Origin: Anodontia alba
Lineage: Eukaryota; Mollusca; Bivalvia; Lucinida; Lucinidae
Assembly (NCBI GenBank): GCA_964016985.1
Contig: OZ024821.1
Span: 14,619,211 to 14,683,210, forward strand
Reading direction: 5' to 3'
DNA length: 64,000 bases
Shown: positions 48,901-57,714 of the stretch, piece after piece
How positions within the stretch are numbered: position 1 is the first letter of the stretch
Layout of the letters: each line of letters opens with the position of its first letter
Notes under the pieces: generated by a model
The model's input: only the letters and a program-made list of their open reading frames with translations
Told to the model about the DNA's origin: nothing
Database searches by the model: none
Position numbers and translations under genes: made by a program

Positions 48901-49850
48901 AAGCAGTCAGAATCGAGACACTTGAAGATATTTTATATTGCCCAATATGGTTTAACTCAAATATGAATGGGGGACAAAATTTATATTTTAAAGAATGGCA
49001 TGATAAAGGTATTAAAAATGTTATAGACTTACTTAATGAAGATGGAAATTTTTATCAATTTGATGAACTGAAAGAAAATTATGGTATACATGGGACTTTT
49101 TTAGACTATCAATCAATCTTAAGAAAGTTGCCTACGTACTGGAAAACTAAAGTCAACCAAAATAATTTTGTATGTAAGAACAGGAAACAAAATGTTGCTC
49201 GAAATTGTTATCTTAAATTATTATGTAAAGACAAAAAAGGTAGTAGAACATTATATAATATTATTGTTGGAAACCAGGATTCAAGTCCACCATCTCAAAA
49301 GTGGGTTAATATATTAGGAAATATTACACAGGAAGAATGGAATAGTTATAATGATACAATTAAAAATATCAAAGAAGTAAAATTACAAGAGTTTCAGTTT
49401 AAAGTAAATAACCATATACTAGTTACAAAATCTTTTCTTCACAAAATAAATAAAGTAGACAATGACAGATGCACTTTTTGCAGCCTGGAAACTGAAACAA
49501 TAATACATGTGCTTTTCAACTGTAATAAGGTGAAAGAATTTTGGTTGGCTATGAAGAATTGGTTAAGAATTCAAGCTAATGTTATACTTCATTTAACCAT
49601 AAAGAATGTTATTTTTTCTAAACAAGAAAATAATGAACTACTTAACTACATACTGCTATTAGGTAAGTACTTTATCTACAAAACAAAGTTTTTGGCAAAT
49701 AGCATTAGGCTGGAAAATTTTATTATCTACCTGAAAAGAAAATATCAGAATGAGAAATACATCTCAAAAATTCATAATAAACAGAATAAATTTCAAGCCA
49801 AATGGTCACTTTTAAGTCACATAATGGAAGGTACAACTGATACGCCATAG
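45927..49850 (+). CDS. LINE ORF2: APE endonuclease-reverse transcriptase, intact
   Basis: 1307 codons without a stop. Residues 1-245 are an apurinic-type endonuclease: SQNCRG (16-21), SIYGPND, GDWN with Asp151, and TDHS with His239 near the end. It nicks target DNA to prime reverse transcription. Residues about 294-330 are an asparagine-rich run encoded by an AAT/AAC microsatellite. The RT domain (about 530-810) has LPKPNKSPFYLKNWRPISLLN, IDFQQAFDSVSW (Asp652), QRGCRQGDPISPYIF and YADD (752-755). A CCHC-like zf-RVT finger (C1182, C1185, H1194, C1199) lies near the C-terminus. These features and their order fit the L1/Tx1 group. The ATG at 45927 is the first in frame and lies 50 bp before the endonuclease start, so it is plausible. 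Confidence 0.92.
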   Translation: MVNFKQKVVDLITVFSQNCRGLKNMQKRRDLFQYIRSKKYNIACLQDVHIDKNMYSYVKAEWGHNLVLSAKNGVNASRGVMILINNNFHCDIGQILTDPEGNFVIMELNLHTKKITLVSIYGPNDDKPNFYKNIKQKVLDFGNENVIFCGDWNLVLNPDVDTENYRHINNPRARSEVLKLIDEDNYIDVFRSLHDSKGFTWKKINPEKKQARLDFFLVSEESFKLVYDCNVVSGYRTDHSGIILKLKLNQNERGKSYWKFNNSLLKDKDYIQLVKKSVEEVKNTYKIVNIQQNRVNNNNNNNNNNNNNNSNNNDNNNIFNNNNNNIHNTYSINDQLLLEMILLAIRGETIKYSSRKKKENSRQEKQLEDKILNLESKITENLQTVSQEDINLLNDKKNRLHEIRKSKIEGVMLRSRCRYEDLGEKPSGYFLNLEKRNFTNKVITKIIEENGQECLSTDEILNSQKTYFKNLYSENIIIDDTPIESKIGENSSRLNDNEAELLEGDIKYSELAEALKNMKNLKTPGNDGFTAEFFKFFWTDLKFFILNSLNYGYRTGSLSITQKQGIITCLPKPNKSPFYLKNWRPISLLNVIYKLASSVIAARLKTVLHKLIHEDQKGFISGRFIGENIRQIYDILFETKQQQLPGLILSIDFQQAFDSVSWKFIHKTLKYFNFGPSFQRWIKLFQTGSESCILQNGHMSEFFGLQRGCRQGDPISPYIFLLCAEVLSQMIRKDNLIKGIIIENKELKLSQYADDTQIFLDGSEISLKKTLDKLILFYSMSGLKINVEKTRAIWIGSMNRSNRKLCLEYNLDWNQEPFKILGVTFTPEVFDIWDQNATDVLKKVENIIKSWSRRKITLPGKITVIKSLAISKFVHLFLALPNPPGNLVQSLNKLFYKFLWNSGPDKIKRKIIIKDITQGGLRMIQIDSFVTALKVTWLRRLISQPSCTWSSLSYINMDSLFTKGNNYAGIKANELINPFWKDLLISWNNFCKAVRIETLEDILYCPIWFNSNMNGGQNLYFKEWHDKGIKNVIDLLNEDGNFYQFDELKENYGIHGTFLDYQSILRKLPTYWKTKVNQNNFVCKNRKQNVARNCYLKLLCKDKKGSRTLYNIIVGNQDSSPPSQKWVNILGNITQEEWNSYNDTIKNIKEVKLQEFQFKVNNHILVTKSFLHKINKVDNDRCTFCSLETETIIHVLFNCNKVKEFWLAMKNWLRIQANVILHLTIKNVIFSKQENNELLNYILLLGKYFIYKTKFLANSIRLENFIIYLKRKYQNEKYISKIHNKQNKFQAKWSLLSHIMEGTTDTP
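46807..46913 (+). repeat. AAT/AAC microsatellite inside the LINE ORF
   Basis: About 35 codons, nearly all AAT or AAC, encoding Asn with a few Ser, Asp, Ile and Phe. The repeat is in frame and lies in the linker between endonuclease and RT, where length change is tolerated. Confidence 0.9.
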
Positions 49851-50652
49851 CCAGAAAAAACAAAACAAAAGAAAAAAAACAAAAAAAAAAAAAACAACAA
49901 TATTTTTCCACAAACATCATCTTGAAAAAAGGCAGTTGCAGGAACTATTAAACCATTAAACTTAATATAGCTGTAGCCGATACCCAAACTCTTAAACTTA
50001 ATATCTTTTGTAGCCATAAGCCATACAGCCCTATGTTTATGTTCAGGTAAGCAGACAAGTAATGCAGAGCAGATTAGAATGTTTATGTCTTCATCAAGTT
50101 TGGTTAGTATAGTATAATCAACTGCATGTATATATATGAACATGATCCTTTTTCAAATCACAAAGACAGTTTTGATAACTCATGGTTCCTATATCAAAAT
50201 AAGCAGAAAGTATAAACAGTTTTTGTGGTTGCGAAAAGGGACTATAGCCAATGAAAAGTTGTTTCATATACAAAAGCAGACATTATTAATTAAAAGAGTC
50301 TCCTTGTATATGAATACTGAAATATTATTGTACTCTGACAGACAAAACAATAGTTCATATAGCTTAAGAAGGATGAGAGATAGAATGAAAGCTTATCAAT
50401 ATATCAGTATCTATTATGTATATGTATTACATGCATAAATTAATAAAATAAAGATGTGGACAAAAAAAAAAAAAAAAAAAAAAATATAGAAATATTTTTC
50501 TTATTTTTCCCAGAAAACAGGATTTGACATTTCATGCAAACTGTCTCCAATGGAGATAATTTGCATGAAATGTCAAATTCTGTTTTCTGGGGAAAAAAGA
50601 AATATATTATCCATTTGTCTGCTTAATATGTCCAAACAGTGGTAATGGTTAA

Positions 50653-51082
50653 CTTCTCTACAACTGCCACCTCTTTGCAACAGCCAGTTTTGTCTTCCCA
50701 GGGGTGGCTGTGTGGAAAGGTTACACTATAATTATTATTCAGCATTACATGTAGTACGTCAATAACTTACATATAACCAAGGACAAGAAATACCAAGAAC
50801 TATTAGTTAAAAATCAATTTACTTATAAAATTTCTTTGACCTGATAATATACACAAAAAATACAAGATAAAAAAAACAAAAAACAACATCTCTATGTTAC
50901 TATTTGAGACAAGATTATTGTATCATATACTTTAATTATTTTAAACATTTGGACAAACATGCCTTAGCAAACAGAGTAGACCCAGATCAGCTGCTCCTAC
51001 AGCAGTTTAATCCGGCAATGTTTGCCAGTCTGCCAGAACTTTTTAAACACATTGCTAGTAAAGTTGTCTCCCATTTCAACTG
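50653..51082. other. Intergenic, one CAAACAGTG hairpin
   Basis: A hairpin-family member is at about 50963-51026 (TTAGCAAACAGAGTAGACCC.. CCGGCAATGTTTGCC). The rest is AT-rich with nothing recognised. Confidence 0.45.
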
Positions 51083-51309
51083 GGCCCAGTTGTTCAAAGG
51101 TTTGTTAGCTTAACGAGCCTCGTTAACTGTTTTAGCGGATTCAATATATAATAATCTGATATTTTTTGCTGAAAAAATGTGGAGTAGCTTTTGTACTGCA
51201 AAGGCTACTCAAATTTTTTAGCAAAAAATTCAGCATATTTGCGTACCACTCGATGTAAATTTTAATGAATCATTAACCAACGATGTTGTTAGCTTTGAAC
51301 AACTGGGCC
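51083..51309. mobile_element. CWG-MITE copy C (227 bp)
   Basis: Ends GGCCCAGTTGTTCAAAG and CTTTGAACAACTGGGCC, flanked by CTG (51080-51082) and CTT (51310-51312). It has small deletions and more mismatches between arms than other copies, so it is older or faster-decaying. Confidence 0.85.
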
Positions 51310-51634
51310 CTTGTGTTTTTCTGTTTTTTTGTTTTTTTTTTTGTTTTTTTTTCTATTAGTGTAGTATATCAGCAAAGTCAATTCACTTGCAACTACTTGA
51401 CCATCATTCATTTTTTTTTAAATTTTGGTCCAATTTTCATGAAATATTAATCAAATGTAGGGTTTTATGTCTGGAGTTGAAATAAGGCAGAGGGCAGATG
51501 GGTAGCAAGAGGGGCAGGCTGCCCCTCCATATAGGGCTAGTTTGAGCACTGATCAAGGTTCACTGGCTGACCAACAAATTTCAAGATAAATACATGTAGT
51601 TACATTTCTAAATAATTACAAAACATGCTTTTTC
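51310..51634. other. Intergenic, nothing recognised
   Basis: A T-rich stretch (51314-51355) is followed by unique-looking sequence. Confidence 0.35.
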
Positions 51635-51842
51635 TTAACCCTTCTCTTGCTGAACACGACATGCCCTGTCTTAGCCAACAATGTACATCCAGATCAGATG
51701 GCTTCTGAAGAAGCCAACTGATCTGGATCTGCAATGTTTGTCATTAAATATGTGAATTTCTATCAAAAACCTGCATCAAGTAATCTGACTAGCTGGAAAT
51801 TAGAAGTGGGCATGGCAATTTATTCAGCATGGCAAGGGTTAA
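51635..51842. mobile_element. TTAA-MITE-1, copy 8
   Basis: TTAA at 51635-51638 and 51839-51842. The left half is very close to copy 1 (CCTTCTCTTGCTGAACACGA). The hairpin core meets at GGCTTCTGAAGAAGCC. Confidence 0.82.
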
Positions 51843-52160
51843 AGGGAATGGATACACTTACAGAGGAGGAACAGCCAGAACTGATTTGTCTCCCCTTCTG
51901 AAAGTATTTAGGGGAGCATTTTTTTTTCATTTTAGAGCAGAGCCCATTTCAGAAGGGGACTGGTATAAGGACAACAAAGTCAAAAAATTTGTCTCCCTTA
52001 TAAAAATGGCGACAATCTACCAAAAGAATCTAAGTTTCCTTTAAGGTGAATGGATACACCTGCAGATTTGACAACACTTTTCACAAGGGAGACAACTTTT
52101 GTATCTTCCTGTTTGCTTTCTTGCACACCAATCCCCATCTGAACAGGGGTCTACTCTATA

Positions 52161-52478
52161 TGTTTTTGTTTTTTTTTGTGTGTTGAGGTTTTACGGCCCA
52201 GTCAACCCAATGGGGTCATGTCGAGCGCGGTCAGTTTACCTAACCACACATTTACTGGGCAGGCTTAGTCTTCTAAGCGGTTAACCAGTATTGTGCACAT
52301 TCTTTCGCCAGAAACTGACAACTGCCCTTCTTGAATCAGCGGAAGGGAGAGAATGACCGTAGAAAATATTTCATGATCAATCTCCACGAAAGAATGTTGC
52401 CGACCTCGGCGGGGGTTGAACCCGCGACCTCCTGGTCTCCAGTCGGACGGCGCATCCAACTGAGCCACCGAGGCCGGT
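52161..52478 (-). mobile_element. SINE-A, best minus-strand copy
   Basis: Read on the minus strand: tRNA-like head with GGCCTCGGTGGCTCAGTTGG, B box GGGTTCAACCC, full body, tail GGGCCGTAAAACCTCAACAC. The perfect 11-bp target duplication TCTACTCTATA (52150-52160 and 52479-52489) and intact boxes suggest a recent insertion. Confidence 0.9.
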
Positions 52479-52489
52479 TCTACTCTATA

Positions 52490-53050
52490 AGGAAAGAATT
52501 CACTCCAAGAGAGAACAGACCCCTTTCCAGAAGAACACAAAAACAATTTTGACACAACTACCTCCCCTGATAATTATCCAGTCCCCTTAATGAGATTAAT
52601 GTGTAACATATAATAATTAATTAAATTTGTCTTAAATGGTAATCACAGACAAGAAAATCACAGTTTTACATAATATGTGTGCATTATACTACATCACAGA
52701 ACAAACTCCCAAAGAAGTATATATGTAAATAAGGTCAGTGAAAAAGTTTTTACATGTATTTCATAAATTTGGGTTGTCTAGATCTGTAAAGACTTGTTCG
52801 AAAAATGAATTCATTCCATAAACTCTACATTAACCCATTTATACCTAGTGTCCCATATATGGGACACTGGCAAATGACGTAGACCCACATAAGATGCCAC
52901 AGAATGTGGCATCTGATCAGGATCATCACTGGTTGCATTAAGTACAGAATTTTCTGTAATAAATGATCATAAAAACAAACCAGACATGTTTTACCTTAGA
53001 CATGGACCTGTCCAAAGAAAGAGGTAGAAGAGGTCATGAGGTCCTATTAT
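52490..53050. other. Intergenic with a CAAACAGTG-family hairpin
   Basis: A hairpin variant lies at about 52868-52935 (GGCAAATGACGTAGACCCAC.. GATCATCACTGGTTGCATT). CCCATATATGGG at 52852-52863 is a perfect 12-bp palindrome. No gene was recognised. Confidence 0.4.
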
Positions 53051-53242
53051 TTAACCCTTATCCTACTGAACCCGGATATACACTGCCTTTGTAAACAGTG
53101 TAGATCCAGATCAGTTGGCTTCTAAGAAGCCAACTGATCTGGATCTGCACTTTTTACCATTCAGTATGTGAATTTATATCAACAATCTGGAACAAGTAAT
53201 CTGATTCGCTGAAAATTTAAGAGTGTGTGGGACAAGGGTTAA
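53051..53242. mobile_element. TTAA-MITE-1, copy 9
   Basis: TTAA at 53051-53054 and 53239-53242. The hairpin is near-perfect: AGATCCAGATCAGTTGGCTT and its complement meet at CTAAG. The right arm is shortened. Confidence 0.82.
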
Positions 53243-53377
53243 TTGAGTTGCAACATGAGAAAAAGTGCCATATAATATGCATTCAGCGAAGACTTGGATC
53301 AGCCTATGTATCTGTCCAGTCTAACCAGTCTTTGGGTAGTCAAGGATTCAAGTTTTCTTTAGGTCGAAGAAAGGCAG

Positions 53378-53619
53378 GGCCCAGTTGTTCAAAGCGTCGT
53401 TAGCTTAACAAGCTCGTTAAGAGTCATTTCGTTAACTGTTTTAGCGGATTCAATACACAATATTCTGATATTTTTTGCTGAAAAAATGTGAGTAGCTTTT
53501 GCACTGCAAAAGCTACTCACATTTTTTCAGCAAAAAATTTCTGCATATTTGCGTAACACTCGATGTAAATTTTAACGAATCGTTAACTAACCATGTCGTT
53601 AGCTTTGAACAACTGGGCC
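53378..53619. mobile_element. CWG-MITE copy D (242 bp)
   Basis: Ends GGCCCAGTTGTTCAAAG and its complement. Flanks are CAG (53375-53377) and CTG (53620-53622): both fit CWG but they are not identical, so one has mutated or the copy is recombinant. Confidence 0.88.
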
Positions 53620-53739
53620 CTGATGCCCAAATGTACAGATTGATTGGCATCCTCATTGAGTACACATAAGGTACATCATCTGTTGCGTGTCATTTAATAT
53701 CTTATTTACCTACTATAACAGAAACATTTGACTGTTATC

Positions 53740-53900
53740 GTTGGTTTTGACAGGAAGAAGGTTCTTGTCTTACTTGAAGCAAGACAGAGGGTTCTTTTTC
53801 TCATCTATCCCATTCTACTTTTCACTCTCCCTCTCTCTGGGATACTGCTAGACAGACTAATTTATTGTTGACAGGGCCATTAAACCTTAAGTGGAACAAA
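53740..53900 (+). mobile_element. SINE-B-like fragment
   Basis: AGAGGGTTCTTTTTCTCATC, TTTTCACTCTCCCTCTCTCTGGGATACTGC and TTGACAGGGCCATTAAACC resemble the SINE-B/SINE-C 3' region. Confidence 0.45.
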
Positions 53901-54177
53901 GACTGCACAGACTTTATTTCTTGCTTTTTTCTTTCAAATATAAAACCACATTCTAATCTAGCTCATTAATTTATGTGACATGATATTGTATATACATGGG
54001 AAAAATGTTCATCAAAAATCACTATGACTGGAAGGCTGGCATTTTTCTCAAGGTATGGAAATCCCTGCTCCTGAAGCTCTTACATCAATAATCCACCTAT
54101 AAATAAAAAAAGTGAACTTATTGCAGGAGTCAATCAAGAAGAATGTACAGATGAAGGTCAGAATTGTCTCAATGAGG

Positions 54178-54400
54178 TTACGGTAAATGTCCTAAAATTT
54201 CGAATACTTTAATCCATACTTTTTTGCCTTAATTTTGCTTTTTATGCAGTTGTTTCTTAAAATGCTTAGTGGAATGGCAAACAATGTAGACCCTGATCAG
54301 ACTGCTCCTTAGGAGCAGTCTGCATTGGGTCTGCACTGTTTACATATGCCATTTGGTCAGAAATTTTGGTGTACGAAACTTTAGGACATTTACTGTAATC
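54178..54400. mobile_element. MITE with TTACNGTAAATGTCCTAAA ends
   Basis: About 25-bp inverted repeats (54178-54202 and 54376-54400) differ at two sites. A CAAACAGTG hairpin (54277-54343) is nested inside. The TTA/TAA flank suggests a TA- or TTA-type target. Confidence 0.7.
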
Positions 54401-54514
54401 CAGTAAGATCTTGAACATGTAAGATTTTTGTGGACGAAAAAGAAATAAACAAACTACAATACAAGTATAGGTTAAAATTTATAGCAGATTTTAAATCTAA
54501 AGTTTAAAAATCTG

Positions 54515-54756
54515 GGCCTAGTTGTTCAAAGCTAACGACGCCGTTAGTTAACGATTCGTTAAAATTTACATCAAGTGATACGCAAATATGCTGAAATTTT
54601 TTGCTGAAAAAATGTGAGTAGCTTTTGCAGTGCAAAAGCTACTCACATTTTTTCAGCAAAAAATATCAGAATACTGTATATTGAATTTGCTAAAACAGTT
54701 AACGAAATGACCCTTAACGAGCTTATTAAGCTAACGATGCTTCGAACAACTGGGCC
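54515..54756. mobile_element. CWG-MITE copy E (242 bp, opposite orientation)
   Basis: Ends GGCCTAGTTGTTCAAAG and CGAACAACTGGGCC, flanked by CTG on both sides (54512-54514 and 54757-54759). The internal asymmetric part (GTTAACGAAATGACCCTTAA) is on the right, so the copy is inverted relative to A, B and D. Confidence 0.9.
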
Positions 54757-54759
54757 CTG

Positions 54760-55557
54760 TTTTGAAGGATCCGCATGGCTTGGCCAATTGCAATGCTGTA
54801 GGTTTGAATCTCACAAAAGGCAGAATTCAACTCATGACTACTTTATTGCAAAGAGCTTACATTATCACAGTCACCCCTTCATTGTCTCTCTATATGGCTT
54901 GATTAATGAAGAAAGACATGTAAAATATCAAATCATAAACCAGTTTTCCCAACTTTTTATTTGATAATCATCATTATATGAGACAACAAAATTTATGGTC
55001 TATTATTCAATTAAATTTCCTTGGAAACGGATATTAAATTGAAATTTAAATGGATTATTTAATTTGATTTTTCCCCCAGTTCTGACTCATAACAGTCATT
55101 TTCTGAGACCATTCAACCTTGCAGACTGACACAGATGCCTATGCAAACAGTGTAGATCCAGATGAGACAGCTGGTAACAAGCCATCTCATCAGGATCTAC
55201 ACTGTTTGCCACTGTTATTGATTTTTGACTAAAACCCATATTCGCAACAATGTATCAAAGCATAGAGGTGGAGTAGTCCATTTCATAAACTCAGGGTTAA
55301 AAGGGTTAAACAAAATTCATATTCCATTATATCTCTTAATATTAACATTCAAATTAAAATGACATAAAATAATTATTGACATTTTAAGCCTTCAGCTCTG
55401 AATATGAACAAGTAAATTTTGATTGGTTTTAGTTACATAAAGTAACACAAAATACAAATGTCAGCCACACTGAAATGCCAAACTAAATGTATTTAACTTT
55501 AACATTTCATAATACAAATATGATGACACAGAAATGTTTATGAATATTAATGATACA
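54760..55557. other. Intergenic with a near-perfect hairpin
   Basis: CAAACAGTG hairpin at 55143-55210. A weak tRNA-like segment (GTAGGTTTGAATCTCAC, about 54799) may be a SINE remnant. No gene was recognised. Confidence 0.4.
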
Positions 55558-55760
55558 GCTTAACCATTACTACTGTCTTGGCTAATTCAGCAGACGACAA
55601 ATTGGTGATATTCCTATTTTTCCCAGAAAACAGGATCTGACATTTCATGCAAATTGTAATTTGCGTCCAATTTGCATGAAATGCCAAATCCTGTTTTCTA
55701 GGGAAAATAAGAAAAATATTTCAATTTGTCTTCTGCTGAAAATTTTACCCAGTGTACTAA
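55558..55760. mobile_element. AAAACAGG palindromic MITE, complete-looking copy
   Basis: Left end TTAACCATTACTACTGTCTT, arms CCAGAAAACAGGATCTGACATTTC and its complement around AATTGTAATTTGCGTCC, right end AATTTTACCCAGTGTACTAAG. Confidence 0.72.
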
Positions 55761-55825
55761 GTCTGTTTATCCAGTCCACTTACTTTTCAGAATTCAACTC
55801 GTATCTCTGGAACTAATATAATGAA

Positions 55826-56035
55826 TCCTTAAAGTGCTAAGATTAATTATAGCAGACGATATTCTAAAAAAAATTTTTTATTATTTTTGGAGAAAATAAG
55901 ACTTGCTGTTTCATGTGAATCATCTACCTAGCAGATGATTCACATGAAATGTCAAGCCTTATTTTCTCTGAAAAATACAATAAAAAATCAAAATGTTATC
56001 TGTTATAGTTGTGATAAGCAGCGGTTATTTGATGC
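55826..56035. mobile_element. TTAA-MITE-2, copy with decayed ends
   Basis: Ends AATCCTTAAAGTGCTAAG and GTTGTGATAAGCAGCGGTT; palindromic core GTTTCATGTGAATCATCTAC / its complement meets at CTAGCAGA. The TTAA is not preserved. Confidence 0.65.
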
Positions 56036-56144
56036 AGTTTTCAATTTTTTTTACTGTTTACTTCAAATATTTTCATTTTATACAATTAGCCAACACCTTT
56101 ACATTTAACTTTTAATAGCCTCTGAAACAATAGATTATTTTTAC

Positions 56145-56219
56145 CTGTCACTTCAAGTGTTGTGCCTGTCACATAACTACTTCTGTCTGAGGCCAGATAT
56201 AAACAAGCTTCGGCTATTT
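56145..56219 (-). CDS. Single exon of a short-chain dehydrogenase/reductase
   Basis: 75 nt on the minus strand between a TATTGTTTCAG acceptor and a GACAG|gtaaaa donor. It encodes IAEACLYLASDRSSYVTGTTLEVT with split codons at both ends (the first base of the leading Glu codon and the last two of the trailing Gly are in other exons). This is the C-terminal signature of classical SDR enzymes: (E)xAxxxxFLASDxSSYVTGxxxxVDGG. SDRs are NAD(P)-dependent oxidoreductases; the substrate cannot be told from one exon. The catalytic YxxxK exon must lie at higher coordinates, perhaps beyond the window, and the final exon at lower coordinates. I located neither. A lone exon remnant is possible. Confidence 0.7.
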
Positions 56220-56404
56220 CTGAAACAATACCAAGTGAGTTGTACTGGTTAAATCTTCTCAAAGTTGAAGGGGAAATTTGCAAAAGACAAATTAGTGATA
56301 TATGTCTTACTTTCTGCTTTAAACCAGGCTTAACATTTCTTTTGAATTATACGAGTTAATTTAAAATAAAGAAGCAGTTTCACTTACCATAATAACCCTA
56401 CTCT

Positions 56405-56620
56405 CCTTTCGAGAGCTTTTGGAAAGTTGTTTTTTTGCCTGGCACTTTACACAGAAGAGGTAAACTGCAAACATTTGCCATGATTTAATGCAAAACCATT
56501 TGTCATAACTACCTATGCACAATATGTTTTATTCTAGTCATTGGTTTTAAAAAAATTGAATATTATATTTTCCCCCCATAGCAAAAATTGCTGAAAATGG
56601 TACTGAAATCTGTAGAGTAA
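56405..56620. repeat. One arm of the 28283-28885 foldback family
   Basis: TTTTTGCCTGGCACTTTACA, CAGAAGAGGTAAACTGCAAAC, ATGCAAAACCATTTGTCATA and TTTATTCTAGTCATTGGTTTT match arm 2 of that element, followed by the CCCCCCATAGCAAAAAT end. Confidence 0.7.
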
Positions 56621-56716
56621 GTACACTGAAGGCAGGTTTTCAACAAGTTACACTTTAAGACCAAAAAAAGGGTATTAGATTCTCAGGCCATTTTTTTAAA
56701 AAAAGACGAGGGATGC

Positions 56717-56718
<2 letters not shown>

Positions 56719-56747
<29 letters not shown>

Positions 56748-56748
56748 C
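56719..56748. repeat. Poly(T) tract
   Basis: About 29 T then C-run; low complexity. Confidence 0.9.
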
Positions 56749-57004
56749 CCCCAAAAACAGATGAGAGAATATTTTTCTTCAAACTTGAACTTTCAATTCA
56801 AACAAAAAAAACCAGAAAGTATCAGAGATCCTAAAAATTCGGACATCCCAACAACTGGTGTAATACACTTACCCCAAAATAAGAACAATGTGGTTTTCCA
56901 CCTACTGCAAAAAATTGCATCCAGAAAATGCAGACTTATTAATAAATAGTGTAGACCCTAATCATACTGCTCCCAAAGGAGCCATATGATAAGGGCCTGC
57001 ACTG

Positions 57005-57714
57005 TCTTTTCATTTTTGTGTTTGAAAATTTAGAATCATTCAAAACATTTACAAGATTCAATTTCAATAGGATAGTTTTAAATTGACACGTTCTTTATTT
57101 ACACACTGTAAACAAGTTTGGCGGCCTGCCGAAGTATTTACATAACACAGAGGGGAACTCTACATGATAAATGTAGAAAGACTGTCATTTATCAAAAAAA
57201 AACATTATTTAAACCAATGTGATGGCCTGCAATTATCTAAAGGTGTCTATAATTCAACATCTAAAACAGGCACAAACAGGGCAAATAGCGTCCTTGACAT
57301 GTACCAGTGTTCGGACAAAAACAAAGATCAAATGGAGACAAAAATTGATATAATAGGAAATAAATCACCTAGTTTTAGGTTAACAACTATAAACTACACA
57401 ACTGAACACTATTATCTCTATCTGGCTACATCCTTTGCTAGGTTAAACAATTATTTTTCAACAAATTTTCCTTCAGCTTTCTGTCTGCTTGCAGTGGGTA
57501 CATCAATTGTATGAATTTTTTATTTTGACAAATTTTCAGTGTATGTGTTGGGAGACATTTCAACCTGTCGCTAAATTGAACCATGTAAGCTATAACCACA
57601 TACCACATTATCATACACACATTTCACTAAGGGTTGTTGGTGGAACCAACAAGGGCCGCAAAGTGCAGTTACCCTTTCTTTTTTGGGCAAATTTTTTTGC
57701 CCGTTTTTTTTTTT
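57005..57714. other. Intergenic, nothing firm
   Basis: A CAAACAGTG hairpin remnant ends just before (about 56948-57004). A 116-codon frame at 57164-57514 shows no recognisable domain and I do not call it. GGGCAAATTTTTTTGCCC at 57686-57702 is a palindrome abutting HLE-9. Confidence 0.4.

Larger units (their letters stand above)
43149..50483 (+). mobile_element. L1/Tx1-like LINE, near complete, with 12-bp target duplication
   Basis: Flanked by ATATAGAAATAT (43137-43148 and 50484-50495), perfect. It ends with AATAAA signals (about 50442-50452) and a poly(A) tract (50462-50483). One long ORF (45927-49850) encodes endonuclease and reverse transcriptase. The 2.8 kb before it has no recognisable ORF1, several A- or T-runs (43312-43336, 43832-43902, 44337-44360, 44790-44810, 45640-45716) and a nested TTAA-MITE-1. 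The 5' boundary is set by the duplication. Confidence 0.85.
43110..50652. mobile_element. AAAACAGG palindromic MITE, split by the LINE
   Basis: The left piece CTGGGTAAAATTTTCAGAAGG.. ATAGAAATAT (43110-43148) and right piece from 50484 (ATATAGAAATATTTTTCTTA.. CAGAAAACAGGATTTGACAT) form one MITE when joined, compared with 26985-27215. The right half ends AGTGGTAATGGTTAA at 50652. Confidence 0.75.

Noticed and set aside
57164..57514. 116-codon frame as a gene
   Set aside because: No domain, no splice or start context, ordinary composition for random AT-rich sequence.
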